Source of the DNA: an uncultured Clostridia bacterium
GTDB taxonomy: Bacteria; Bacillota; Clostridia; Christensenellales; Borkfalkiaceae
Assembly (NCBI GenBank): GCA_949290575.1
Contig: CASESJ010000001.1
Span: 591,912-655,911, forward strand
DNA: 64,000 bases
Direction of reading: 5' to 3'
Part shown: piece by piece, positions 45,977 to 54,938 of the stretch
Layout of the letters: every line of letters starts with the position of its first letter
Position numbering within the stretch: the first letter of the stretch is position 1
Made by a program: the position numbers and the translations under genes
Notes under the pieces: generated by a model
Told to the model about the DNA's origin: nothing
What the model saw: only the letters and a program-made list of their open reading frames with translations
The model's database searches: none

Positions 45977-46231
45977 ATTACGGAAAAATTTGCTCTGCTC
46001 AATATTCTCAAGGCGATAGACGCGTTAAACGCGGCAAAACCGACACAGAAAGACGACGCTGCGAGCCGCACCGAGCCCGACAAGCGCGCAAACGCCGAGC
46101 GTCCGCGCGCGGAACAGCGCACCTCCTCCTCCGAACAAAAAGCGGACGCGCCCAACCTCATGGCAGAGGCAATAATGCGGCACGAACGCATATCCAACCG
46201 CGTCAAAAGCAAGAACGGCGGAACTAAATAA
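45977..46231 (+). CDS. 84-residue small protein with apparent AUU start
   Basis: An open frame bounded by an in-frame stop at 45962-45964 has AAGGAG at 45965-45970 and, six bases on, ATT ACG GAA AAA TTT. No in-frame ATG, GTG or TTG exists until an ATG at 46160, near the end of the frame. The product would be TEKFALLNILKAIDALNAAK, a charged low-complexity middle rich in Arg, Glu and Ala, and a conserved-looking end AEAIMRHERISNRVKS. Length, codon use and the terminator 1 base past the stop speak for a real gene. Start by AUU (as in infC) is unusual. Function unknown. Confidence 0.65.
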   Translation: MTEKFALLNILKAIDALNAAKPTQKDDAASRTEPDKRANAERPRAEQRTSSSEQKADAPNLMAEAIMRHERISNRVKSKNGGTK

Positions 46232-46260
46232 AGCCGCGCAGAGAAAATCTCTGCGCGGCT
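46232..46260. terminator. Bidirectional terminator
   Basis: AGCCGCGCAGAGA and its complement separated by AAA, just past the small gene and before pfp. Confidence 0.85.
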
Positions 46261-46282
46261 GACAAAATCATTTTACGGGAAA

Positions 46283-47506
46283 TTACTTTTCGAGCTTGAG
46301 ATGGCGAGGCAGACCGTCTACCCAGAGAGGCGTGATTTCTGACTGAATGAGCGGACGGATATAGTGGATAAGCTCGGGCATTACATATGTGCCGTCTGCC
46401 GAAATCCACTCGTCGGGAACTTTCTTTTCTACGTTTGCAATCTTGCTTACTTCAGCAAGCTCGGTTATGCACATATAGGGGTCTTCGGAGACGCGCTTGA
46501 GGCATGCAACCATGCCCGTCTTGCCCTCGAACGCAGCCTTGACCGCCGCACCTGCCGAGTTGAACGCCTCGGTGACGTCGATACGCGAGGTAATATGCGC
46601 CGCGCAACGCTGCAACGACGAAAGTTCTATGGCTCTCGTCTTGACGCCGAACCTTTCGGCTACCTTGCCTGCAAGGAAACGAGCCGTACCTGCAAGCTGT
46701 TTATGACCGAAGGCGTCGACATAATCGACGTGGTCGGAAAGTTCGCACACGTATCTGCCGTCGGCAACCTTTACGCCTTCGGATACGGCAACTACTATTG
46801 AGCGGTTCTTTTTGAGCTTTTCGCCCGTCTTTGCAAGGAAGTCCTCAATATCGAAAACTCTTTCGGGCAGATAAATCATATCTACACCCTCACAGTCTTC
46901 GCCCTTGGAAAGAGCCGCAGCAGCGGTAAGCCAGCCTGCGTTTCTGCCCATGACTTCTATAATGGATACTACGGGATAGTCATATACGAGACCGTCGCGG
47001 ATAATTTCCTTTGTGGTTGCGGCTATGTACTTCGCTGCCGAACCGTAGCCGGGGGTATGGTCGGTTATGGCAAGGTCGTTGTCTATCGTCTTGGGACAAC
47101 CCATGAAGCGGATAGGGCTCTTGATTCTCTTGCCGTATGTGGACAGCTTGTCTATGGTATCCATGGAGTCGTTGCCGCCGATATAGAAGAACGCATAGAT
47201 GTCCAGCTCCTTGAGAATGCCGAAAATCTTGTCGTAGGTTTCTTCGTTGCCTTCGATTGCGGGCAGCTTATAGCGGCACGAACCGAGGAACGAGGAAGGC
47301 GTACGCTTGAGCAGGTCCATGTCGAGGTCGTTCTTTATCTGCGTGGACATATCTACGATATCCCTGTCCAGAAGTCCCTTTATGCCGTGAACCATGCCGT
47401 ATACGGTATCTGCACCCCTGTCCTTTGCCGTCTTGAAAACGCCCAGAAGGCTTGCGTTGATTACTGCGGTAGGTCCGCCGGACTGTCCTACGATAACGTT
47501 TTTCAT
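46283..47506 (-). CDS. pfp: PPi-dependent phosphofructokinase
   Basis: A 407-residue phosphofructokinase. Key residues point to pyrophosphate rather than ATP as donor: GGNDSMDT (near 110) has Asp where ATP-types have Gly in GGDGS, and PKTIDND (near 138) has Lys. The sugar-phosphate loop includes MGRNAGWL. The enzyme works in glycolysis and is reversible. GGGGGAT precedes the start. Typical PfkA is ~320 residues; this long form is common in Clostridia. A monocistronic unit with a strong promoter. Confidence 0.9.
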   Translation of the reverse strand: MKNVIVGQSGGPTAVINASLLGVFKTAKDRGADTVYGMVHGIKGLLDRDIVDMSTQIKNDLDMDLLKRTPSSFLGSCRYKLPAIEGNEETYDKIFGILKELDIYAFFYIGGNDSMDTIDKLSTYGKRIKSPIRFMGCPKTIDNDLAITDHTPGYGSAAKYIAATTKEIIRDGLVYDYPVVSIIEVMGRNAGWLTAAAALSKGEDCEGVDMIYLPERVFDIEDFLAKTGEKLKKNRSIVVAVSEGVKVADGRYVCELSDHVDYVDAFGHKQLAGTARFLAGKVAERFGVKTRAIELSSLQRCAAHITSRIDVTEAFNSAGAAVKAAFEGKTGMVACLKRVSEDPYMCITELAEVSKIANVEKKVPDEWISADGTYVMPELIHYIRPLIQSEITPLWVDGLPRHLKLEK

Positions 47507-47573
47507 TAAATAAATCCCCCTTGATGGTTAAAATGGTTTTTTATTGTTATTTTATGGCAATCTGCCTTATTCA

Positions 47574-47602
47574 ATTATAATACAGGAGCGCAAAAAAATC
47601 AA
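47574..47602 (-). promoter_or_regulatory. Promoter of pfp
   Basis: TTGATT (47597-47602), 17 bases, TATAAT (47574-47579) on minus. Confidence 0.75.
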
Positions 47603-47671
47603 TAGCCAAAATGAAAAAGTTTATAAAATAATGATAGTCTCTTTCAAAAATATTCCCAAAAAATATTCAGA

Positions 47672-47703
47672 CCGCCCGCCCGACGTATCCGTCGGGCGGG
47701 CGG
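47672..47703 (-). terminator. Terminator after the PHP gene
   Basis: CCGCCCGCCCGACG-TATC-CGTCGGGCGGGCGG, a 14-pair stem with T-rich downstream on minus. Confidence 0.85.
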
Positions 47704-47734
47704 CTCATAAAAAGAATTAACTTTTATATCATTT

Positions 47735-48556
47735 TCAATCTAACGGCACGATAATTTCCTCGCCGCGGCAGGGCACGGTCAGGTAAGTAAAGCCTGTCTG
47801 CCTGAGCGTGCGCACAGCCTCCTCCCTGCCCCTGCAAAGATTGCGTTTATTGTGCGCGTCGGAGGAAAAACTCACCTTTCTGCCGCCCAGCTCGAAATAT
47901 CTTGCGAGCGCGTCGCCGTCGGGCAGGTGAGCGCAGCCCGCCGTGCGCACAGAAGAATTGACCTCCAAAATCTTGTTAAGCTCTATAATCTTTTTAAAAA
48001 TTTCGTCATAGAGCTCTTTAAAATCTGCATAGCGCAGTTTAGGGTCGGGATAGGGCGCATTGCGCGAAACATAGCCTATATGCCCCACTATATCGTAACT
48101 ATACGGCGCGGAGAGGCTCTCCTTCACGCGCAGAAGATATTCCTTATACGCCGTAAATTTATCCTTGCCCGCAAAATAGTCCTGAAACCAGCAATCGTGA
48201 TTTCCGCAGGTGTGAACGCTGTTAACGACAAAATCGGGCGAGTACTTGTTTATAACCTCTTCGTACTGCCGCGCAACCTCCGGCGAAGGCGAATACCCCA
48301 TTTCGCAGCCGAGAAGAAGTTTTACGTTGCCGCTCCCCCGCTGCAACCTCCTGCCCTCGGCAAAATAACTTTCGGCGTCCGTGAACGCGGGCGCGCCGTT
48401 TATTCTGAGCCCGAGCGCATTGTAGTCGTAATCGAAATGCTCGGCAATTCCCAGATAGCTTATGCCCCTTCCGCGCGCCTCGTCCAGCACCTCTGAAAGC
48501 GGACTTTCGCCGTCCGAAGAATATTCTGAATGAACATGTATGTCCGTGAGTATCAT
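47735..48556 (-). CDS. PHP-domain histidinol-phosphatase-like protein
   Basis: A 273-residue PHP phosphoesterase. Metal ligands are seen in DIHVHSEYSSDG, AEHFDYD, LLGCEMGYSP, NSVHTCGNHDCW and a C-terminal SSDAHNK. This is the HisJ/HisK class; true histidinol phosphatase activity is likely but the histidine operon is not present, so another phosphoester is possible. The TTGACA-17-TAAAAT promoter has its -10 six bases before the ATG and no ribosome-binding site, so the transcript is probably leaderless. Confidence 0.88.
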   Translation of the reverse strand: MILTDIHVHSEYSSDGESPLSEVLDEARGRGISYLGIAEHFDYDYNALGLRINGAPAFTDAESYFAEGRRLQRGSGNVKLLLGCEMGYSPSPEVARQYEEVINKYSPDFVVNSVHTCGNHDCWFQDYFAGKDKFTAYKEYLLRVKESLSAPYSYDIVGHIGYVSRNAPYPDPKLRYADFKELYDEIFKKIIELNKILEVNSSVRTAGCAHLPDGDALARYFELGGRKVSFSSDAHNKRNLCRGREEAVRTLRQTGFTYLTVPCRGEEIIVPLD

Positions 48557-48562
48557 ACGGAT

Positions 48563-48591
48563 ATTTTAACGCAGCAGCTCTGCTTTGTCAA
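48563..48591 (-). promoter_or_regulatory. Promoter for a leaderless PHP transcript
   Basis: Consensus TTGACA (48586-48591), 17 bases, TAAAAT (48563-48568), then exactly six bases to the ATG at 48556. The expected start point falls on the A of ATG. Confidence 0.75.
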
Positions 48592-48801
48592 GGTCTGCCG
48601 TGCCGTCGCACGCTCGCCTTATACTAAAATGCGAGCAAACTGCCTGCCGCGCCCGACGCACGCACAATCTTCTGCCTGAAAAAAACAATATTACAGCAAC
48701 ATCACGGAAGCACCTCACCTAAAAATTATCTGCCACAGCGAAACGCGCATAAAAATCAGATATTTTCAGCCGATAATCAGATTTAACGCCGCGCGCAACA
48801 T
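48592..48801. other. Intergenic stretch without a recognised gene
   Basis: Between the PHP promoter and the next terminator I find no ORF with a ribosome-binding site and no RNA structure that I recognise. Confidence 0.5.
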
Positions 48802-48843
48802 AAAATTCCGCCCGCCGCGCACAAGCGCGGCGGGCGGAATTTT
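48802..48843 (-). terminator. Terminator after the membrane protein gene
   Basis: A 19-pair stem AAAATTCCGCCCGCCGCGC with ACAA loop and T-run on minus. Confidence 0.88.
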
Positions 48844-48868
48844 CATATTTTTATAAGAGTTTATAAGT

Positions 48869-50305
48869 TTACTCAGTTTCTGTCTGAGCCGTCTGCTCGG
48901 CAGGCGTCTGTTCGACAGTTGCCTCTTCCTGCTTTTCAGGTCTGTCAGCCGACGAGATGTAAGCCGCAATGGCTGCTACCGTATTGAGAACGACTATGAC
49001 GAGCATCTGTCCGCCGAGAGCAACGAGGTCCACCGCAGAGCAGAGCACGCAAATCTTATAGGCTATGTAACCTGCAAGCGTCACGCCGGCAGCGACAGCG
49101 GGAAGTTTCCAGCCGCACTTTTTACCGCCTGTCGAGCTGACCGTCAGCCTGACGAGCGAGATGAGCGTGAGTGTGAGCGCAACTATGTGGAACACAGCCA
49201 GAGGCAGATAGTTAATCAGAATTGCGGAGTTCAATTCACCCTCTGCAAACACGTGATTGTTATAGCAGTTAAAGCCGAGAGCCGCGCCGATATTGTCCAC
49301 TCTCACGCCGAAAGAGTACATCGGCGAGCCGAACAGGCAGGCGGATATGAGAAGGCACAGCGAGCCGAAAAGTCCGACAAGTCCGCCGCGCGCAGCCGTT
49401 CCCTCGCTTGTCACCCATATCTTGCCGAGAGCGTAGAGCGCACAGAACACGACTGCAACCGCACAGCAGGCTACAGCCGCAGCGTTGACACCCACCGCAG
49501 TGAGCTGACTTACGGCAAACAGAGCGAATATGCCGGGGATATAGAAAGCAAAGAACTTTGCGCCGCCCGTCTTACGCCTGACGAGCGCAAGCACCTCGAG
49601 CACTATGAAGATGACGGCTACCGCCTGAAGATATATATAAATTATGCTTCCCACCGACAGCACGGCGTCGCGCACCGTGAGGTCATCCAGCCTTCTTTCG
49701 AACAACTCAACGCCGCTTCCTTGCGCAGACACGTCAAGCGCGTTCATATAAGCTTCCTTTGCCTCGAGCTTTTCATAGCGCATCAGATTTATGTCCGCAT
49801 AAACCGACGACGCGCCCACGCCCAGCTCGTCTATGAGTTTCATAACCTCGTCCGCATCGTAATCAGTCGTTGCGAGCATGAGCCCGAGCTTCATTATAAT
49901 GTCGCTCTTTTCGGAAATGAATGCATTTGTCGCATTGAGCATAAGCTCCGACGTATCGGAAAATTCGGTGGCGTTGGCCTCCCTGTCGTCCCCCACCGCG
50001 AGTGCGGAAAGAGGATAGAACATGCTCTGTTCAAATCTCGTATCGGAGAATTTTTCGCTTAAAATATCGGTTATGTCGGCATTGTCGGATACCGATGTCT
50101 GATAAGTCTGAACCTCATCGATAGGGATATATTCATACTTGACGAAAAATCCCGACAAAAGCACGATTACCGCCGCAACCAGCACCAGCCAGCGAAGAAT
50201 GTACTTTTCGGTTACCGTTTTCAGGCAAGCAATCCAGCCAACCAGTTTTTCGCGCACTTTCTGCATGCGCGATGCGCCATCGGGCGCACTTTCATTTTTT
50301 GTCAT
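48869..50305 (-). CDS. Unrecognised multi-helix membrane protein
   Basis: A 478-residue protein with one N-terminal helix (38-55), an extracytoplasmic part of about 170 residues (VKYEYIPIDEVQTYQ...), then seven or eight hydrophobic helices between 225 and 440, and a Glu/Gln/Thr-rich tail (EEATVEQTPAEQTAQTETE). I do not recognise the family. GGAGGGAAAAA precedes the start. It stands alone under a TTGAAA-17-TATAGT promoter. Confidence 0.7.
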   Translation of the reverse strand: MTKNESAPDGASRMQKVREKLVGWIACLKTVTEKYILRWLVLVAAVIVLLSGFFVKYEYIPIDEVQTYQTSVSDNADITDILSEKFSDTRFEQSMFYPLSALAVGDDREANATEFSDTSELMLNATNAFISEKSDIIMKLGLMLATTDYDADEVMKLIDELGVGASSVYADINLMRYEKLEAKEAYMNALDVSAQGSGVELFERRLDDLTVRDAVLSVGSIIYIYLQAVAVIFIVLEVLALVRRKTGGAKFFAFYIPGIFALFAVSQLTAVGVNAAAVACCAVAVVFCALYALGKIWVTSEGTAARGGLVGLFGSLCLLISACLFGSPMYSFGVRVDNIGAALGFNCYNNHVFAEGELNSAILINYLPLAVFHIVALTLTLISLVRLTVSSTGGKKCGWKLPAVAAGVTLAGYIAYKICVLCSAVDLVALGGQMLVIVVLNTVAAIAAYISSADRPEKQEEATVEQTPAEQTAQTETE

Positions 50306-50356
50306 ATTTTTCCCTCCGTCAGTTCCGACAAAAAGCGGAACTTATTTGGTATATTT

Positions 50357-50385
50357 ACTATAACACATAAAACTTTATTTTTCAA
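50357..50385 (-). promoter_or_regulatory. Promoter of the membrane protein gene
   Basis: TTGAAA (50380-50385), 17 bases, TATAGT (50357-50362) on minus. Confidence 0.65.
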
Positions 50386-50477
50386 TACCCATTATTTTGC
50401 TCTGTCCGCAGTTAATAGCTGCCTGTTTTCACAAATTAATATATATCTGCGCCCGCCCTGCAATGACATAAAAAAAA

Positions 50478-50499
50478 CCGTCGGCAAAACTGCCGACGG
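50478..50499 (-). terminator. Terminator of rplM-rpsI
   Basis: CCGTCGGCA-AAAC-TGCCGACGG followed on minus by eight T's. Confidence 0.92.
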
Positions 50500-50537
50500 C
50501 TGAAAAATACATTTTATAAGTCGTGAACGTTCCGCAA

Positions 50538-50951
50538 TTATCTCTTGGAGAACTGAGGAGCGCGACGTGCCTTTTTGAGACCGTACTTCTTTCTTTCCTT
50601 GACGCGGGGGTCGCGGGTGAGGAAGCCTTCCTTCTTGAGTGCGGGACGGCAATCGGGCTCTGCCTGAAGGAGAGCGCGCGCAACGCCGAGACGGATTGCG
50701 TTAGCCTGACCGGTGTAACCGCCGCCGTAGACGTTTACGAGTACGTCGTACTTGCCTTCTACGCCGAGAAGAGCAAGGGGCTGCTTAACAACATACTGCA
50801 GAACCGACTGAGGGAAGTAATCTTCGAAAGCTCTGTCATTTATAACGATAGTGCCTGTTCCTGCGGGAATGAGACGAACGCGGGCGATTGCCTTCTTTCT
50901 TCTGCCCGTTCCCCAAAACTGCAACTTTTTCTTCAAATTAGCCTTTGCCAT
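50538..50951 (-). CDS. rpsI: Ribosomal protein S9
   Basis: A 137-residue S9 of the small subunit. The signature [17 protein letters not shown] lies near the start, with [18 protein letters not shown] and a basic C-terminal end ([11 protein letters not shown]) that reaches the P-site tRNA. Standard length and standard pair with rplM, 21 bases upstream. Confidence 0.98.
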   Translation of the reverse strand: MAKANLKKKLQFWGTGRRKKAIARVRLIPAGTGTIVINDRAFEDYFPQSVLQYVVKQPLALLGVEGKYDVLVNVYGGGYTGQANAIRLGVARALLQAEPDCRPALKKEGFLTRDPRVKERKKYGLKKARRAPQFSKR

Positions 50952-50972
50952 AACTATCTCTCTACCTCTCGA

Positions 50973-51404
50973 TTAGAATAACTTAAGCTCTTCGGGCTTC
51001 TGCGCTGCGTGATTGTGTTCTGCGCCTTTGTAAACTCTCAGCTTCTTAATCATATCTCTGCCGAGGGAGTTCTTGGGAAGCATGCCTCTTACAGCTTCAT
51101 AGACGGCGAGGTCGCTCTTTTCTGCGAGCATCTTCTTGTAGGAAATTTCCTTGAGACCGCCGATGTAGCCGGTGTGATAACGATAGAACTTATCGGTGAG
51201 CTTTTTGCCGGTAAGAACCACTTTGTCGGTATTTATTACTATTACAAAGTCGCCCGTGTCAACGTTGGGGGTAAAAGTAGGCTTGTTCTTGCCGCGAAGA
51301 ACGGCTGCCACCTTGGAAGCAAGTCTTCCGAGGGGTACACCTTCAGCGTCGACAACGTACCACTTTCTTTCAACTGTCTGGGCATTTGCCATATACGTTT
51401 TCAT
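50973..51404 (-). CDS. rplM: Ribosomal protein L13
   Basis: A 143-residue L13, an early assembly protein of the 50S subunit. Blocks: [16 protein letters not shown], the [11 protein letters not shown] strand, [15 protein letters not shown] and [18 protein letters not shown] lies seven bases upstream of the ATG. The transcript has a leader of about 75 bases with a TTGACA-17-TAAAAT promoter, long enough for feedback control by L13, though no known leader motif is evident. Confidence 0.98.
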   Translation of the reverse strand: MKTYMANAQTVERKWYVVDAEGVPLGRLASKVAAVLRGKNKPTFTPNVDTGDFVIVINTDKVVLTGKKLTDKFYRYHTGYIGGLKEISYKKMLAEKSDLAVYEAVRGMLPKNSLGRDMIKKLRVYKGAEHNHAAQKPEELKLF

Positions 51405-51484
51405 TGTTTACTCCTTATCGAATTTTCTCTGCGTAATGAGTGTATTTACTGCTGTTTCTTTGTTTCTGACTGAAATGTAAAACT

Positions 51485-51513
51485 ATTTTATTATTAAATG
51501 AAATTTATGTCAA
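51485..51513 (-). promoter_or_regulatory. Promoter of rplM-rpsI
   Basis: Consensus TTGACA (51508-51513), 17 bases, TAAAAT (51485-51490) on minus. Confidence 0.8.
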
Positions 51514-51541
51514 GCCGTTTTGTGTTTGGTTTACAAAGTTT

Positions 51542-53452
51542 TTAAAAAATTTGAAAATAATTTTTCCTCCGCCGCAAAAGCCCGTCTGAAAGCCCAGTTA
51601 CGGGGCAATTTATGCGCATAAATTGCATAAATTCGCCTAAATCGAGGGGCGCGGGCACGAGCACGGCTTTAATTCTCTTCACGCCCGCAGACACGTTTTC
51701 CTGCTTGGCAATTTTGAATGTGCCTAAAAGTCCCGTGTGTTCGGCGTGAGGTCCGCCGCAGATTTCCTTGGAAAAATCGCCTATCGTGTAGGTCTTTACC
51801 CTCTCGCCGTACTTGCTCTCGAACAGTCCCGTAAAGCCCTGTTCTTTGGCTTCCTCCAACGACATCTCCTTCATAACTACGGGAACGTCAGCCTTTATTA
51901 CTTCGTTTACCAGCCTTTCGACTTCGGCAACTTCCTCGGGGGTGAGTTTTCTTGCAAAGTTGAAGTCGAAGCGCAGTCTCTCTTCGGTTATATTGGAGCC
52001 CTTCTGTTCGATATCGGGCGAGCACACCTTTTTGAGAGCGGCGTGCAGAAGGTGAGTTGCCGTATGAAGATAGGTCGTCTCTTCCTTGTGGTCTGCAAGT
52101 CCGCAGGCAAACTTCTGCTCGCTGCCGGCGCGGGACTTGGCCTGATGCTCGGCATATGCCGCCTCGTAACCCTTTACCTCCACCGAAAGTCCCTTTTCGC
52201 GCGCCATCTCCTGCGTGATTTCTACGGGGAAGCCGTAGGTATCGTAGAGATGGAAAGCCGTCACGCCGTCGATTTCCTCGCCCTCCTTGAGCTGGGAAGC
52301 GACTTTTTCGAACTCCTTGAGACCCTGAGCGAGCGTTCTGGAGAACTTGTTTTCCTCCTTATTGAGCTCCTCCTCTATCTTTGCGGCATTGCGCACGAGT
52401 TCGGGGTATACGTCCTTATACTTTTCTATTATGGTCTTTGATACAGAGTTGAGCGCGCCCTGGGGCAGTCCTATATTTCTGCCGAAGCGCACGGCGCGGC
52501 GGATAATTCTTCTTAATATATAGCCCTGGTCGGTATTGGAGGGAACTATGCCCTTGGTATCGCCCAGCATAAAGGTTGCCGTGCGCACGTGGTCGAGAAC
52601 GACGCGGAACGCGCGGGTTATATCTTCGCTCTGATTGTACTTAAGTCCCGTAAGACGCTCGATTTCCGCTATGGCGTTTTCGAAGATGTCCGTCTCATAG
52701 ACGCTGTCCTTGCCGTTCAATATGCACAGCGTTCTTTCAAGTCCCATGCCCGTGTCGACGTTGCGCTGTTTTAAGGGCTCGTACTTGCCGTCCGCCGTCT
52801 TGTTGTACTGCATGAACACGTCGTTCCAGATTTCGAGGAACGTGCCTGCGGGAGCGAGGTCGAACTGGTCGGAGGCAAGTTTGTCCGCCTCCGCATGGTT
52901 GCGGATTATATGCATTTCGGTATCGGGACCGCAGGGACCTGTCGTGCCCGCGGGACCCCACCAGTTTCCGCTCTTGGGAAGGAAGAATACATGCTTGGGG
53001 TCAATGCCGCACTCTATCCACTTCTTCGCGCTCTCTTCGTCGCGGGGGCAGTCCTCGTCGCCAGCAAAGCAGGTGACGGCGATATCCTCCACGGGAATGC
53101 CGAGATATTCGGGCGAGGTCAGAAATTCATACGACCACGCAATCATCTCCTGCTTGAAGTAGTCGCCCAGCGACCAGTTGCCGAGCATTTCGAAGAACGT
53201 GCAGTGAGCAGAATCTCCCACTTCGTCTATATCGCCCGTGCGCACGCACTTCTGCACGTCGCAGAGCCTGTTGCCCGCGGGATGCTTTTCGCCCAGAAGA
53301 TAGGGTACGAGCGGGTGCATTCCCGCCGTGGTAAAGAGCACCGTGGGGTCGTTTTCGGGAATGAGCGACGCCGAAGGTATGACAGCGTGTCCCCTCTGTC
53401 TGAAAAATTCCAGATATAAATTTCTTAAACTTTCGCTTGTGAGTTCCTTCAT
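51542..53452 (-). CDS. alaS: Short alanyl-tRNA synthetase
   Basis: A 636-residue AlaRS, well short of the usual ~870. It has the catalytic domain (TTAGMHPLVPYL, FFEMLGNWSLGDYF, GMGLERT), the tRNA-binding helical domain, and a complete editing domain with HTATHLLHAALK and CGGPHAEHT (zinc/editing Cys-His set). It stops at AGVKRIKAVL, where longer forms go on into a coiled coil and C-Ala domain for dimers. The last 38 residues (from VPAPLDLG) do not look like AlaRS and lie over a palindrome. It could be a stop-codon loss. Editing likely works in cis without C-Ala. Confidence 0.9.
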   Translation of the reverse strand: MKELTSESLRNLYLEFFRQRGHAVIPSASLIPENDPTVLFTTAGMHPLVPYLLGEKHPAGNRLCDVQKCVRTGDIDEVGDSAHCTFFEMLGNWSLGDYFKQEMIAWSYEFLTSPEYLGIPVEDIAVTCFAGDEDCPRDEESAKKWIECGIDPKHVFFLPKSGNWWGPAGTTGPCGPDTEMHIIRNHAEADKLASDQFDLAPAGTFLEIWNDVFMQYNKTADGKYEPLKQRNVDTGMGLERTLCILNGKDSVYETDIFENAIAEIERLTGLKYNQSEDITRAFRVVLDHVRTATFMLGDTKGIVPSNTDQGYILRRIIRRAVRFGRNIGLPQGALNSVSKTIIEKYKDVYPELVRNAAKIEEELNKEENKFSRTLAQGLKEFEKVASQLKEGEEIDGVTAFHLYDTYGFPVEITQEMAREKGLSVEVKGYEAAYAEHQAKSRAGSEQKFACGLADHKEETTYLHTATHLLHAALKKVCSPDIEQKGSNITEERLRFDFNFARKLTPEEVAEVERLVNEVIKADVPVVMKEMSLEEAKEQGFTGLFESKYGERVKTYTIGDFSKEICGGPHAEHTGLLGTFKIAKQENVSAGVKRIKAVLVPAPLDLGEFMQFMRINCPVTGLSDGLLRRRKNYFQIF

Positions 53453-53483
53453 AATCTGTATAACCTCAACTTAATACCTAAAC

Positions 53484-53512
53484 ATTATACAACGGCAAAA
53501 CACCTTCGTCAA
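53484..53512 (-). promoter_or_regulatory. Promoter of alaS
   Basis: TTGACG (53507-53512), 17 bases, TATAAT (53484-53489), the -35 overlapping the cysS terminator hairpin. Confidence 0.7.
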
Positions 53513-53524
53513 ACGCGGCGAAGG
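53503..53524 (-). terminator. Weak terminator of cysS
   Basis: CCTTCG/CGAAGG with a ten-base loop and TGTTTTG after it on minus. Confidence 0.5.
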
Positions 53525-53540
53525 CATTTTTACACTATTT

Positions 53541-54935
53541 TTATTTTCTTTGAAGGGCATAGCCGTCCTTGGCGTCCTTTACCGTGTAGCCGAGGGCGTC
53601 TATCTTTGCCCTGAGTTCGTCGGCAGCAGCCCAATTCTTTGCTTTCTTTGCCTGCCACCTCTGTTCGGCGAGAGCTTTTACCTCTTCGGGCACTTCCTCC
53701 TTCGGGGCTTTGGCGGCAACTTCGGCGAGGTAAGCCTTTGCGTCCTTTTTGAACAGTCCCAGAAGGCTGTAAGTGCGCCTTATCTGGCTGACGTCGTCGG
53801 CGCAGCCCGCGTCCTTTGCCGCATACTTTGCGGCAACGCCTTTGAACAGCGCGTACAAATCGGAGAGCGCGAGCGCGGTGTTGAAATCGTCGTCCATTGC
53901 CGCGTTGAAGGCATTGTCTATTTCCTCGTTGCCCTTTTCGCCCTTGCCGTACGCGCTTTCGACCTCGTCTATAATCTTATAGAATTCTGTCAGGTGTCTT
54001 TCCGCCTCGGGGAAGAGATTGTCGGTTATGTTGATATCGTTGCGGTAGTTGGTCTGCAGAAGCGCGAACTTTATCGCCTCGTTTGTGTATTTTGCGAGCA
54101 GATCTTCTAAAAGCAGACTGTTGCCGAGCGATTTGGACATCTTCTGTCCGTTGACCTTTATCAGTCCGTTGTGCGTCCAGTACTGCACGAAACGCTTGCC
54201 CGTCAGACTTTCGGTCTGCGCGATTTCGTTTTCGTGATGGGGGAAAATGAGGTCTCTGCCGCCGCCGTGAATGTCAATCTGTTCGCCGAACGCCGCGCGG
54301 TTCATCGCCGAGCACTCTATGTGCCAGCCCGGTCTGCCGTTGCCCCAGGGCGACGCCCAGAAAATTTCGCCCTCCTTTGCCGCCTTCCACAGCGCGAAGT
54401 CAGCAGGGTTGCGCTTGTCCTCCGCATTCTCGACGCGCACGCCGTCGAGCATATCCTCCACCGAGCGGTTGGAAAGGCAGCCGTAGCCTTTAAACGACGT
54501 AACATCGAAATAGACGTCGCCAGAGGGCGCGGGATATGCGTGTCCCGCAGCTATCAGCTGCGAAATAAAATCTATTATGTTGTCTATATTGCACGTCGCC
54601 TTGAGCCATACCGTAGGGTCGTCGATATCCATTTCGCGCATGACGACGTCAATCTTTTTAATCATCTTTTCGGCGTATACGTCTGCGGGAACGCCCTCTT
54701 CCTTAGCTCTGGCGATAATTTTATCGTCGACGTCGGTGTAGTTCCTCGCATAAGTTACGCTATATCCCTTCTTTTCGAGATATTTGCGCATTATATCGTA
54801 TATAAGTGCCTGAAAACCGTGACCTATATGCGCCTCGCCCGAAACGGTTATGCCGCAGGCGTACATCTTTACCTTTCCCTCTTCGAGGGGTACAAATTCT
54901 TCCTTCTTTCTCGTAAGCGTATTATAAATTCTCAT
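53541..54935 (-). CDS. cysS: Cysteinyl-tRNA synthetase
   Basis: A 464-residue class I synthetase. ACGITVSGEAHIGHG contains the HIGH motif and zinc Cys; the first motif is unusual (ITVSGE for PTVYDY). GWHIECSAMN has further zinc ligands, and KMSKSLGN is the second signature. The DALR-type C-terminal domain is present. It starts four bases after the cysE stop, so both are under the Cys T-box, which senses uncharged tRNA-Cys. Confidence 0.95.
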   Translation of the reverse strand: MRIYNTLTRKKEEFVPLEEGKVKMYACGITVSGEAHIGHGFQALIYDIMRKYLEKKGYSVTYARNYTDVDDKIIARAKEEGVPADVYAEKMIKKIDVVMREMDIDDPTVWLKATCNIDNIIDFISQLIAAGHAYPAPSGDVYFDVTSFKGYGCLSNRSVEDMLDGVRVENAEDKRNPADFALWKAAKEGEIFWASPWGNGRPGWHIECSAMNRAAFGEQIDIHGGGRDLIFPHHENEIAQTESLTGKRFVQYWTHNGLIKVNGQKMSKSLGNSLLLEDLLAKYTNEAIKFALLQTNYRNDINITDNLFPEAERHLTEFYKIIDEVESAYGKGEKGNEEIDNAFNAAMDDDFNTALALSDLYALFKGVAAKYAAKDAGCADDVSQIRRTYSLLGLFKKDAKAYLAEVAAKAPKEEVPEEVKALAEQRWQAKKAKNWAAADELRAKIDALGYTVKDAKDGYALQRK

Positions 54936-54938
54936 ATA

